A stretch of 49,183 nucleotides of DNA from the NCBI GenBank assembly GCA_029863385.1, contig JAOTVU010000018.1:1-49183 (forward strand). The letters run 5' to 3'. Origin of the DNA: Acidimicrobiia bacterium (GTDB lineage: Bacteria > Actinomycetota > Acidimicrobiia > Acidimicrobiales > SZUA-35). The notes below the pieces were generated by a model that was not told the origin of the DNA, ran no database searches, and worked only from the letters and a program-made list of their open reading frames with translations. Each line of letters opens with the position of its first letter. The first letter of the stretch is position 1. Positions 8,015 through 16,266 of the stretch are shown here, piece by piece. Both the position numbers and the translations under genes were made by a program.

Positions 8015-9796
8015 ATGGCTCAGCACCTACCCGTCACCCTGGTGGCCCGAGGATTGTCGGTCGATCGCGGCGGACACGACGTTCTTCACAACGCCACCAT
8101 CACGATCACGCCCGGCGACCGAATGGCCGTCGTCGGCCCCAACGGTGTCGGCAAGTCGACGCTGTTGCTGGCGCTGGCCGGTCGGATTCCGATCCGATCG
8201 GGCACGGTGACCTGCCACCCGCCGTCGGGTCGCATCGGCCTGCTCGATCAGGTGCTGGAGCGCTCAGAGGTGGCGACAGGCCGGGCCCTGGTGGCGGCGA
8301 GAATCGGGGTGGCCGACGCCCGATTGGAGTTCGAGGCGGCCACTCGAGCGCTGGCCGAACCGGCCGACGGCGCCGGCGGGGTGTCCGACGGCATCGCCGA
8401 TCGCTACGACGCCGCGCTCACGGCCTGGGAGTCTGTCGGCGGATTCGATTTCGACCACCGCCTGGAGGCGGCGTGCCTCGAACTCGGGCTCGAACACCAT
8501 CACCTCGATCGACCGACGGCCACCCTCTCCGGTGGCCAGCTGGCGAAACTCGGTCTGGCGTCGATCATGATCAGCCGGTTCGACATCACCCTGCTCGACG
8601 AGCCGACCAACAACCTCGACCGGCATGGGCTGGCCGTGCTCGAACGGTGGGTGAACCGCCACGACGGGGCGATCCTGATGGTGTCGCATGACCGCACGTT
8701 CCTGGAGCACACGATCACCTCGGTCGCCCGCATCGAGGCCAACGGCTTCGATCCGGCGAGAGGCAACGTCGAGGTGTTCACCGGCGGCTGGCGCGACTAC
8801 GAGGAGCAGATCGCCCTCGCTCGTCGCCAGGCCGAGGAACGGTTCGAGCGCTACACCACCGAGCGGGACCGGCTGAAGTCGCTGGCTCAGCAGAAGCGGG
8901 AGTGGGCCGATCGGGGTACCAGCCGGGTGAAGAAGCGGCCGGCCGACAACGACCGCAACCGGCGAATGGCGGAGTTGGACTCGGCGGAACGCCAGATCGG
9001 TGCGGCCAAGGCGGTGTCGAAGCGGCTGGAGAGGCTCGAGGTCGTCGACAAACCGTGGCAACCGTGGCAGCTTCGGTTCACGATCGCCGAGGCCGACCGC
9101 GGATCATCCGATGTGATCGTGACCCGTGATCTGGTGATCGAGCGGGGAGCGTTCCGGCTCGGCCCCGTCACCTTGACGATCAACTTTGGTGAGCGGGTGC
9201 TGATCGACGGCCCGAACGGGTCGGGCAAGACCACGCTCGTCGATGGACTGCTCGGGCGGCTCGAGGCGGTCGACGGCTCCGCTGCGCTCGGCCGGTCGGT
9301 CATCACCGGGACGGTCGGTCAGCTCCGTCAGGCCTTCATGACCGACGCTTCGCTGCTGACCGTGTTCGGCCGCCACGCCGAACTCGACCCGACCGAATCC
9401 CGCTCCCTGCTGGCCAAGTTCGGCCTGGACGCCGACGCCGTCGCACGGTCGGCCGACACCCTCTCCCCCGGCCAGCAGACCCGGGCCGAGCTGGCGGTGT
9501 TCCAGGCTCGAGGGGTGAACTTGATCGTGCTCGACGAGCCGACCAACCACCTCGACATTGAAGCCATCGAACAGCTCGAGCAGGCGCTGGCCGACTTCAA
9601 CGGCACCCTGCTCGTTGTCACCCATGATCAACGGTTTCGGGAGGCGCTGCGCATCGATCGGGTCATCTCGGTGGCCGATGGCACGGTCACCGAGGGAACG
9701 GCCACAGACGGCACCATCATCGACGGCACGGTCATCGACGGCACGGTTGCCGACGGCACGGTCACCGACCGCAACGTCACGCCTGGAGTGGCTTGA
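8015..9796 (+). CDS. ABC-F type ATPase with pentapeptide-repeat tail
   Basis: 593 aa with two ABC ATPase cassettes in one chain and no membrane segment, the ABC-F layout. Cassette 1 has Walker A GPNGVGKST, signature LSGGQLAKL and Walker B LLDEPTNNLD. Cassette 2 has GPNGSGKTT, signature LSPGQQTRAE and VLDEPTNHLD. Between them is a charged linker (ARRQAEERFERYTTERDRLK) fitting the interdomain arm that reaches the ribosomal P-site or E-site in characterised members. Members act in translation or antibiotic protection; which applies here is unknown. The C-terminus is unusual, with seven five-residue repeats of the form (D/E)GTVx. GGAAGG precedes ATG 8015 at good spacing. Confidence 0.92.
   Translation: MAQHLPVTLVARGLSVDRGGHDVLHNATITITPGDRMAVVGPNGVGKSTLLLALAGRIPIRSGTVTCHPPSGRIGLLDQVLERSEVATGRALVAARIGVADARLEFEAATRALAEPADGAGGVSDGIADRYDAALTAWESVGGFDFDHRLEAACLELGLEHHHLDRPTATLSGGQLAKLGLASIMISRFDITLLDEPTNNLDRHGLAVLERWVNRHDGAILMVSHDRTFLEHTITSVARIEANGFDPARGNVEVFTGGWRDYEEQIALARRQAEERFERYTTERDRLKSLAQQKREWADRGTSRVKKRPADNDRNRRMAELDSAERQIGAAKAVSKRLERLEVVDKPWQPWQLRFTIAEADRGSSDVIVTRDLVIERGAFRLGPVTLTINFGERVLIDGPNGSGKTTLVDGLLGRLEAVDGSAALGRSVITGTVGQLRQAFMTDASLLTVFGRHAELDPTESRSLLAKFGLDADAVARSADTLSPGQQTRAELAVFQARGVNLIVLDEPTNHLDIEAIEQLEQALADFNGTLLVVTHDQRFREALRIDRVISVADGTVTEGTATDGTIIDGTVIDGTVADGTVTDRNVTPGVA
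9677..9781 (+). repeat. Tandem 15-bp coding repeat, seven units
   Basis: Seven consecutive 15-bp units close to GACGGCACGGTCATC begin at 9677, 9692, 9707, 9722, 9737, 9752 and 9767. They encode DGTVT, EGTAT, DGTII, DGTVI, DGTVA, DGTVT and DRNVT at the C-terminus of the ABC-F protein. Such an array can change length by slippage. Confidence 0.85.
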
Positions 9797-9833
9797 GGCG
9801 AGGCTGCGACCGTATAGTTTTGCTCTGCATCCC

Positions 9834-10004
9834 ATGGACATTCGACCGACTCCCACCGACGAGGAAGCCGCAGCGATCGCCGCAGCGGTGCTGGTGGCGT
9901 GGCCCCAGCCGGTCGCGTCGCCTGAGCCGCCGTCGACGTCGACCCGGTGGCGGTTCAGCGGTCGGTGGTGGCATCACAATCCCCGCCGTCGTCGCCGACC
10001 CTGA
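9834..10004 (+). CDS. Acyl-CoA carboxylase epsilon-like small subunit
   Basis: 56 aa. The sequence has TDEEAAAIAAAVLVAW near the N-terminus, a Pro/Ser-rich middle, and RWRFSGRWW near the C-terminus. This is the pattern of the small actinobacterial acyl-CoA carboxylase epsilon subunits, which stabilise or activate the alpha-beta carboxylase complex. It lies 38 nt after the ABC-F gene and convergent to the broken SDR genes, but it is not next to the beta subunit at 4596, which is usual for the family. A TATAGT box lies at 9813-9818. The family assignment is by pattern only and the protein is short. Confidence 0.6.
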   Translation: MDIRPTPTDEEAAAIAAAVLVAWPQPVASPEPPSTSTRWRFSGRWWHHNPRRRRRP

Positions 10005-10031
10005 GCATTCGTGGCCGCAAGCCCACGCCGA

Positions 10032-10781
10032 TCACAAGCCTCGACGATCGGCCACCGGGTGATGCCAGCGGTACGGAAATGCCGAGTCCAGGACGGCCGG
10101 AAAACCCTCATAGACCGACGGGTAGCGGCAGTGGAGCCCGAGGGCGCCGAGCGATCCCGGTTCAACCGCGAGATCAAGATTCCAGCCCCGAATCGTGTCG
10201 CCCGTCAACATGTTGGCGTGGCGGCCGCGGCCGAGGAGCCGGCCGGCGATCCCTGCCGCCGGTAGCGAGATCCGGTGGGGTATCTCGATGATTCTCGTGG
10301 TCGGTGCATACGTCTTGAGAACGGACAGGAAGGTTCGCCAGTCGACCGTCAGATCGTCGCCCACCGCCAGGGCCCCCGTACACGTGGGGCAACCGGAGCG
10401 ACAGCGCTCCTCGCTCAGGGAGCTGGCGAAGACGAACCGTTCGACACCGGCCCGAACGGCCTCGTCGGCCAACGACTTCGTGCCGTCGACCAGGGTCGGT
10501 CGAAGCCGGTCGTAGGATTCGAACGTGGCACGTCCGGCGCAATGGATCACGGCGCCGCAGCCATCGACCGCCCGCCGGAGTGAGTCCGCGCTGGCGAGAT
10601 CGGCCATCACCAGATCGGCCTCGATGCGGGCCAGCAGGGCGGCCCGGTGATGCCGCCGGAACACGGCCCGAACCGGACGGCCCAGTTCCGCCAACCGGCG
10701 CACGACCTCCAGTCCGATGAAGCCGGTGGCCCCGGTCACCAGGATGGGCCGCTCGTCGGCGCGGTCAGAGCGGCGGATCAC
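10032..10781 (-). pseudogene. Extended SDR (NAD-dependent epimerase) with internal deletions
   Basis: The frame gives 249 aa from GTG 10781, which overlaps the upstream gene's stop as GTGA. The N-terminus is a good Rossmann start (ILVTGATGFIGLEVVRRL), and the end (VGDDLTVDWRTFLSVLK onward) resembles the C-terminal lobe of extended SDRs. The middle is missing. After VERFVFASSLSE there is no YxxxK catalytic pair, and the reading goes through a cysteine-rich stretch (CRSGCPTCTG). The neighbouring frame of that stretch reads LSLRLPHVYGGPG, the usual SDR motif before the C-terminal lobe. I read this as a gene that lost at least two internal segments. An uncharacterised short SDR is possible but less likely. 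Confidence 0.65.
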
Positions 10782-11747
10782 GTGGCGGAGGCCTCGGCTC
10801 GACCGGCGATTCGCCTCACCATGCGCTCGAAGATCACGGCGTGGAACGGGACGAGGAACGCCCAATAGGCGCGACCCCAAAAGGCCGCGGGGGACGAAGC
10901 GGGCACATTGATTGAGGCGGGTGCCGGTGGCGGTTGGTTGCACGGTCCACTCGAGCCACCCCCACCCGGGCATGAGCATGTCGGCTCGCAGGCGAAGGTG
11001 GTCGTCGGTGCTGACCTCGACGCTGAAGACGTCGACGACATCGCCCACCGACAGCTCCGTCCGGTGACGGCGACCTCGCCGCCAACCCGGCCCGCCGATG
11101 AGTTCGTCGATGAGGGCACGAAGTGACCTGAGCGGCGCGAAGCCGAACCATCTGTCCTCCCCGCCGACCCTGCGAACGTGCTCGATGACGACGTCCGGAT
11201 CGACTCGGACCTCGATCGAACGCTCGTCGGTGAAGACGGTTCCGCCGGCCCACTCCGGGTCCCAGGCCTGGGGCCGCGCCATCCGTGCGTCAACCCGCGG
11301 CGTCCAGCGGGTCGGGATGTCGAGATCCTTGACCGCGGCCAGGGCCGCCGACAGCGCGTCGTCCAACGATGTCCGGGGAAGCGGCATCACATCGTGGAGG
11401 TCGCGGTCGCCGACGATCACGTCGTTCTGCAGGCTCTCCACGAGTTCACCGGCGATCGATTTCGGCAGAGCGGTGACGAAGTGGACCCATCGTGCCGACA
11501 GCCGGGGCGTCAGAAGCGGCAGGGGGATCACCAACCTCGGTCGTAGCCCGGCCGCCGCGGCGTAAGCCTGCATCATCTCGAGGTAGGTGACCACATCGCT
11601 GCCCCCGACCTCCCACACACCGTGCAGATCCGGACGGCCGCACACCGCCAGCAGCCGTTCGATCACGTCGCTGATGGCGATCGGCTGACATCGGGTCTTC
11701 GTGACCCACTTGGGTGTCACCATCACCGGGAGCACCTCGACCAGACC
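10778..11747 (-). pseudogene. Remnant of SDR-DUF2867 gene (5' truncated, frameshifted)
   Basis: The frame from about 11747 carries only the second half of a YbjT-like SDR with DUF2867 (VEVLPVMVTPKWV, TRCQPIAISDVIERL, DRWFGFAPLRSLRALIDELI, MLMPGWGWLEWTV). The N-terminal NAD-binding domain of about 150 residues is absent in all frames upstream. Near 10873-10884, at a run of four C and four A on the plus strand, homology jumps frame. One frame reads CARFVPRGLLG and the other continues GRAYWAFLVPFHAVIFERM to the stop at 10778. A nominal 654-aa frame spanning both SDRs is a product of this shift. It would have been translationally coupled to the SDR at 10781. Confidence 0.7.
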
Positions 11748-11901
11748 CTTGCTTCGAGGGGTTTTCGTCGGTGGATTGCATGCCACGTTCGTCCGGAGGA
11801 ATGGGGTTCGGGAGACCGATGAGCGACACCTGGGGTCGGTCGATCGAGCGTAGCGGTCGTGACGTCGTTGTCGGGAGTCAGCCGTCGAAGGCCGGCCACC
11901 T

Positions 11902-12774
11902 TCACTGGAACAGGTCCAGTTGTCGATCAGGATGAACGGGGTCGGGCAGCGGGTCGACCGTGTGCCGGTCGGCGGCTCCGTCGAGATACGACGCAACCTC
12001 GGCGTGGAACTCGCGGTTCAGCCACAACGAGTCGATGTTGTCGGGGGTGTGCACGAACAGGTACGGCTGCAGCCCGGCCGTGAGCCAGTCCGCCAACTTC
12101 GGCACCCACTGCTGCCAGCCGGCCCTGGTGGCTTCGGGGTCCGTCCGGCCGATCAGGCGAACCACCGGCGACGATGCCGTCGCCACCGGGCGGACCGGCA
12201 CCCTCGGCTTGCGGGCGAAGGCGTCGACCTCGGCCGGGGTACGGCACGGGCCGGCGAACAGCGGGCGGCTGTCGAGCAGCACCCGATTGACCCGGTGCTC
12301 GGCGAGTGCATCGTTGAGGTCCCGCTCGAATCGGCCGCCGGGAAAGAAGGCGTGGTGCCGGACCTCGACCGCCCACGTCCAGTCGAGTCGAGGCACGGAT
12401 CCGATGAACGCGGTCAATGCCGGGAGGTCGTCGGGACCGAAGGTCGGTGGCAGCTGGATCATCATCGGTCCGCAGCGATCGGCCAGGGGTTCCAGTGCCG
12501 TGAGAAAGTCGTTCAGTTCGTCGTCGACCCCCCGCAGACGGCGATCGTGGGTGATCGACCGGGGCAACTTGAAACAGAAACGGAACGCCGGCGGTGCCTG
12601 CTCCGACCACGCCGCCACCGTCGTTGCGGCCGGAACAGCGTAGAACGTGGTGTTCCCCTCGACGGCGTTGCACCAGGTCGCATAGGCGGCCAGGGCATCC
12701 CTGCCGTCGGCCGGCAGGAAACGACCGGCCCAATCAGGCAACGACCACATCGGCGCCCCGACCCGCAGGATCAC
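11902..12774 (-). CDS. DUF72 (YecE-like) family protein
   Basis: 290 aa from GTG 12774. DUF72 proteins form a TIM-barrel-like fold of unknown enzymatic role. The features seen are LRVGAPMWSLPDW at the N-terminus, the EGNTTFYAVP segment, FKLPRSITHDRRL, the MMIQLPPTF strand, EVRHHAFF and a C-terminal FVHTPDNIDS. All are hallmarks of the family and the length is typical. A GGGAG sequence lies about 7 nt upstream. The gene follows the DUF4389 gene by 22 nt on the same strand, so the two are probably cotranscribed. Function cannot be named. Confidence 0.85.
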   Translation of the reverse strand: MILRVGAPMWSLPDWAGRFLPADGRDALAAYATWCNAVEGNTTFYAVPAATTVAAWSEQAPPAFRFCFKLPRSITHDRRLRGVDDELNDFLTALEPLADRCGPMMIQLPPTFGPDDLPALTAFIGSVPRLDWTWAVEVRHHAFFPGGRFERDLNDALAEHRVNRVLLDSRPLFAGPCRTPAEVDAFARKPRVPVRPVATASSPVVRLIGRTDPEATRAGWQQWVPKLADWLTAGLQPYLFVHTPDNIDSLWLNREFHAEVASYLDGAADRHTVDPLPDPVHPDRQLDLFQ

Positions 12775-12796
12775 CGATGGCTCCCGAGTGTGACGA

Positions 12797-13441
12797 TCAG
12801 TCGAGCGAGAACGGCGGGTAGCGATCGGTGATCAAGAGGCTCACGTAGGCCTGAACCCGAAGCGCCCACCGTCCGACGCCCACGACGTAGTCGAAGAGCG
12901 CTTTGGGGTAACGGCCGGTGAACAGGATGGCGAACCAGGCGACGATGACGGCCAGGAACGCTCCGATGAACAGCACGATGAGCACGATGTAGTGCGGGAT
13001 GGCCAGGAGCCATTTCACCAACGGTAGCCACCGGTTGAGATCGCGTTCGACATCGGGGTAGTCGAGGTCGAGGTGCACGCTCTGCTCCTCCACCGTCGAC
13101 GGGTACTTGTCGGTGAGCAGTGCGGCATAGGCACCGACCCGGCTGGCGAACCGGTTGAATTCGAGCGCGAAATCGAACCACCAGCGGGGATAACGTTGCC
13201 GGACGACGATCATGAGCGCCGTGGCGAGGGCCAGTCCGGCGGCGATCCCACCCGACGTTCTGCCCACGTTCTCGCCCGTCTCGGTGACATAGGTGACCGT
13301 GGTTTCCGATGAGAGCACCGCCAGGACGATGGCGATCGGGATGATGTAGAAGATTCGCAGGAGCGTGGATACGCGATCCAACTCCTCCGGATAGTCGATG
13401 TCCAGCCGGGCCGGATAGTCGACCTGTTGTGCGGTAGCCAT
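12797..13441 (-). CDS. DUF4389 membrane protein (two repeats)
   Basis: 214 aa. It carries two copies of the DUF4389 unit: YPARLDIDYPEELDRVSTLL then a TM pair, and HLDLDYPDVERDLNRWLPLV then a TM pair. Each is followed by a motif of the type RYPRWWFDF or RYPKALFDY plus a helix ending LTDKYP or ITDRYP. At least three hydrophobic segments are clear (IPIAIVLAVL, GGIAAGLALATALMIVV, IVLIVLFIGAFLAVIVAWFAI). It is likely an inner-membrane protein of unknown role. GAGGGGG at 13446-13452 lies just before ATG 13441, and a TAGATT box at 13488-13483 would give a leader of about 35 nt. It heads a two-gene unit with DUF72. Confidence 0.85.
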   Translation of the reverse strand: MATAQQVDYPARLDIDYPEELDRVSTLLRIFYIIPIAIVLAVLSSETTVTYVTETGENVGRTSGGIAAGLALATALMIVVRQRYPRWWFDFALEFNRFASRVGAYAALLTDKYPSTVEEQSVHLDLDYPDVERDLNRWLPLVKWLLAIPHYIVLIVLFIGAFLAVIVAWFAILFTGRYPKALFDYVVGVGRWALRVQAYVSLLITDRYPPFSLD

Positions 13442-13482
13442 GATGCCCCCTCAGCGTCGGTTAACTTGCCGCTCCGGCTCTC

Positions 13483-13488
13483 AATCTA
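13483..13488 (-). promoter_or_regulatory. -10 box TAGATT for DUF4389-DUF72 unit
   Basis: TAGATT on the minus strand predicts a start about 7 nt downstream, giving a leader of roughly 35 nt with a strong GAGGGGG ribosome site. It contrasts with the leaderless genes. Confidence 0.45.
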
Positions 13489-13556
13489 CGATGGATGTCG
13501 ATCCTCGAACAGGGGCTTCGGTCCCGATCGGTGTGAGGCTCCCGATACAGCCGGAG

Positions 13557-13562
13557 TAGGCT
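13557..13562 (+). promoter_or_regulatory. Leaderless -10 box TAGGCT
   Basis: TAGGCT with 6 nt to ATG 13569 and 3 nt to GTG 13566. The usual spacing favours ATG 13569. Confidence 0.6.
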
Positions 13563-13568
13563 CACGTG

Positions 13569-14876
13569 ATGCATGAGCGGAGCGACGACAACCACGATCG
13601 AACCAACGGACGAGGGGGTGTCGACCGACGGTTCGATGTGGTCGTCTACGGTGCGACCAGCTTCGTCGGTCAACTCGTCGTCGATCATCTGCTCGACCGC
13701 CACGGCACCGGCGGCAACGACGCCGAAGGTGGCGGCCTCCGGTGGGCGGTGGCGGCCCGGAACCCGCAGAAACTGGATGCCCTCCTGACCGAGCGGGGTG
13801 TCGAGCTGCCGACGATCGTGGCCAACGCCGATGACCGGGACGCGCTCGACACCATGGTCGCCGACACCAGCGTGGTGATCTCCACCGTCGGACCCTATGC
13901 CCTCTACGGTTCGAAGCTGGTGGCCGCGGTCGCCGCGGCGGGAACCGATTATTGCGATCTCACCGGCGAACCGCACTGGGTTCAGGCCATGATGGATGCC
14001 CACCAGGAGCAGGCGCTGGAAACCGGCGCCCGGATCGTGCCGAGCTGCGGCTTCGACTCGATCCCGTCGGATCTGGGCGTGTGGTTCACCCAGCAGGAGG
14101 CGCATCGTCGTCTCGGCCGTTACTGCGACCGCATCGGGATGCGGGTCAAGGGGTCCAGCGGTGGTGTCAGCGGAGGCACGGTGGCCAGCGGCATGAACGT
14201 CATGGAGGAGCTGGCCAACGACCCCTCGCTGCGCAAGGTGCTCGGCAACCCCTATGCGCTTGCTCCCGAGGGACAGCGGCGAGGCGTTCGCCAGCCGAAT
14301 GTGCTGGCCCCGACGGTCGACGAGCTGTCCGGCTCGTGGGTGGCGCCGTTCATCATGGGACCGGTCAACTCGAAGGTCGTCCACCGCACCCACGCGCTGT
14401 TGGGTCGGCCGTGGGGTGACGAGTTCCGCTACGACGAGGCCATGATGACCGGCTCCGGCCCGTTGGGTCTGGTCAAGGCGGCGACCGTCGCCGCGGGAAT
14501 GGCGGGGATGGCCGGCGCCAGCGCCATCGGTCCGATACGCCGACAGCTCCAGGAACGGGTGCTCCCCAAGCCGGGCACCGGGCCCGACGAGGCGACCCGG
14601 GAGGCGGGATTCTTCAACATCCGGTTCTACGGTCGAACCGAGGACGGGCGGACCATCACCACCAAAGTCACCGGCGATCGTGATCCGGGCTACGGGTCGA
14701 CCGCAAAGATGCTCGGGGAGACCGCGCTGGCCTTTCTGGACCCGGAGGCTGCGAACGACTCGCACAACCTGCCCTCCGCCGGTTTCCTGACGCCGGCCAT
14801 CGCCTTCGGCGATGCTTTGATCGAGCGCCTGGTCGCCCACGCCGGTTTGACCTTCACCGTGCTCGACGAAACCTGA
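13569..14876 (+). CDS. Saccharopine dehydrogenase-like / trans-acting enoyl reductase family oxidoreductase
   Basis: 435 aa. The N-terminal NAD(P)-binding fold has VVYGATSFVGQLVVDHLL, then WAVAARNPQKLDALL and VISTVGPYALYGSKLVAAV. CDLTGEPHWVQAMMDAHQ and RIVPSCGFDSIPSDLGVWF follow. These are typical of the mycobacterial family related to the trans-acting enoyl reductase used in phthiocerol / glycolipid synthesis and of saccharopine dehydrogenase-like proteins. It probably reduces a lipid-linked or acyl substrate with NADPH. The true substrate is unknown and no polyketide synthase is nearby. It stands alone, divergent from DUF4389. Confidence 0.85.
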   Translation: MHERSDDNHDRTNGRGGVDRRFDVVVYGATSFVGQLVVDHLLDRHGTGGNDAEGGGLRWAVAARNPQKLDALLTERGVELPTIVANADDRDALDTMVADTSVVISTVGPYALYGSKLVAAVAAAGTDYCDLTGEPHWVQAMMDAHQEQALETGARIVPSCGFDSIPSDLGVWFTQQEAHRRLGRYCDRIGMRVKGSSGGVSGGTVASGMNVMEELANDPSLRKVLGNPYALAPEGQRRGVRQPNVLAPTVDELSGSWVAPFIMGPVNSKVVHRTHALLGRPWGDEFRYDEAMMTGSGPLGLVKAATVAAGMAGMAGASAIGPIRRQLQERVLPKPGTGPDEATREAGFFNIRFYGRTEDGRTITTKVTGDRDPGYGSTAKMLGETALAFLDPEAANDSHNLPSAGFLTPAIAFGDALIERLVAHAGLTFTVLDET

Positions 14877-14919
14877 ACGCACGGTCCGTCATCCACTTCT
14901 CGCCGATCTGGTTGGAATC

Positions 14920-14938
14920 GCGCGCGCCCGGCGCGCGC
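14920..14938. terminator. GC hairpin between convergent genes
   Basis: GCGCGCGCC (14920-14928) and GGCGCGCGC (14930-14938) form a near-continuous palindrome between the convergent reductase and NADH dehydrogenase genes. There is no U tract on either side. Confidence 0.5.
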
Positions 14939-14982
14939 TGAATCTGCCAGTTCCGGAGGGGTCGGGTCGCTGAGGGCTTGAG

Positions 14983-16248
14983 CTACGGGTCGAGAGGCGG
15001 GGTGTTGGTGATGAGGCGGGCATCGCGCCGCCGGGTCAGGTACTGCCAGGCCCACCCCGCCATCACGGTGGCCCGGGAGCGGAACCCGACGAGCGACCAG
15101 ATGTGGACGAGCCACCAGGTCACCCAGGCCGGGAACCCGGAGAAGCGAAGCCGTCGGATCTCGACCACCGCCCGGGACCGGCCGACGGTGGCCATGGAGC
15201 CCTTGTCGAAGTACACGAACTCGGGCCGGGGTCGATTGTCGAGGTCCGCTTCGATGCAGGCAACCGCATGTTTCCCGCCCTGTTGGGCCCCAGGGGCTAC
15301 ACCGGGCACCGTGACCCCGGCGGCGTCGGTGGCGGCGGCGAGATCGCCGATCACGAACACGTTGTCGAAGCCCGGTACGGTCAGCGAGGGACCGACCTTC
15401 ACGCGCCCCGACCGGTCCAGCTCGACCCCCGACGCCTGACTCAACGCCCGCCCCAGGGGCGATGCCGCAACCCCGGCCGCCCACAGGACGGTCGAGGCCT
15501 CGATGCGGCCCTCCCCGGTGTCGACACCCCTGTCGTCGATACCGGTCACCGCTCGCGACGTGAACACGTCGACCCCGAGGCTCCGTAGCTGATCGGCGGC
15601 CGCCGTCGACAGCTTCTCGGCAAACGTCGGTAGTACCCGGGGACCCGCCTCGAGCAGCACGACCCGGCTTTCGGTGGTGTCGATCGAGCGGTACTGGCCC
15701 CGCAGGGTGTGGGTGGCGATCTCCCGGATCGCTCCGGCCAGCTCGACACCGGTCGGTCCGCCGCCGACCACGACGAACGTCATGTGCCGCTTCTGCTCCG
15801 ACGGATCCGTCGAGGCTTCGGCCCGTTCGAAGGCCAGCAGGATCCGATGGCGAATGTCGAGCGCGTCCTCCACCGTCTTCAGGCCGGGGGCGAGCCGCTC
15901 CCAGTCGTCGTTGCCGAAGTAGGCGTGGGTGGCCCCGGTGGCCACGATCAGGTAGTCAAAGTCGATCGGACCGAGGGTGGTGGCCAGGGTCCGGTTCGCC
16001 GGGTCGACGTCGGTGACCTCGGCCATCAGCACCCGGCAATTGGGCTGCCGGCCGATGATCTGCCGGATCGGCTGAGCGATGTCGGACGGGTTGAGACCCG
16101 CCGTGGCCACCTGGTAGAGCAGCGGCTGAAAGGTGTGGTGGTTGCGCTTGTCGATGACGGTGACGTTCACCGAAGCGGGCGCGTCGGCCAGCGCCTTGGC
16201 CGCCTCGAGCCCACCGAACCCGGCACCAACGATCACGACTTCGGTCAT
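14983..16248 (-). CDS. ndh: Type II NADH dehydrogenase (NDH-2)
   Basis: 421 aa, single-chain flavoprotein that passes electrons from NADH to quinone without pumping protons. It has an N-terminal FAD site VVIVGAGFGGLEAAKAL, the QPLLYQVATAGL segment shared by NDH-2 enzymes and the NADH site FVVVGGGPTGVELAGAI. The second FAD signature is FVIGDLAAATDAAG, followed by PGAQQGGKHAVACI. The C-terminal amphipathic region (FPAWVTWWLVHIWSLVGF) is the expected membrane anchor. It lies 18 nt after the ABC-2 permease on the same strand, so it is likely in one operon with the exporter. Confidence 0.93.
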   Translation of the reverse strand: MTEVVIVGAGFGGLEAAKALADAPASVNVTVIDKRNHHTFQPLLYQVATAGLNPSDIAQPIRQIIGRQPNCRVLMAEVTDVDPANRTLATTLGPIDFDYLIVATGATHAYFGNDDWERLAPGLKTVEDALDIRHRILLAFERAEASTDPSEQKRHMTFVVVGGGPTGVELAGAIREIATHTLRGQYRSIDTTESRVVLLEAGPRVLPTFAEKLSTAAADQLRSLGVDVFTSRAVTGIDDRGVDTGEGRIEASTVLWAAGVAASPLGRALSQASGVELDRSGRVKVGPSLTVPGFDNVFVIGDLAAATDAAGVTVPGVAPGAQQGGKHAVACIEADLDNRPRPEFVYFDKGSMATVGRSRAVVEIRRLRFSGFPAWVTWWLVHIWSLVGFRSRATVMAGWAWQYLTRRRDARLITNTPPLDP

Positions 16249-16266
16249 GTGCGCCGCCGACCCCGG

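Noticed and set aside
10873..10884. Programmed ribosomal frameshift at the CCCCAAAA run
   Set aside because: The gene is also missing its 5' half, so the shift is more likely decay or a homopolymer error than regulated recoding.
10032..11996. A single 654-aa fusion protein
   Set aside because: The frame joins two genes only because of the frameshift near 10880; the first gene's natural stop is at 10778 in the other frame and the second gene starts at GTG 10781. The first about 80 residues have no homology.
13461..14882. Long antisense frame (473 aa) over the reductase gene
   Set aside because: Shadow frame of GC-rich coding DNA; rich in His/Gly/Arg with no family motif, opposite a well-supported gene.
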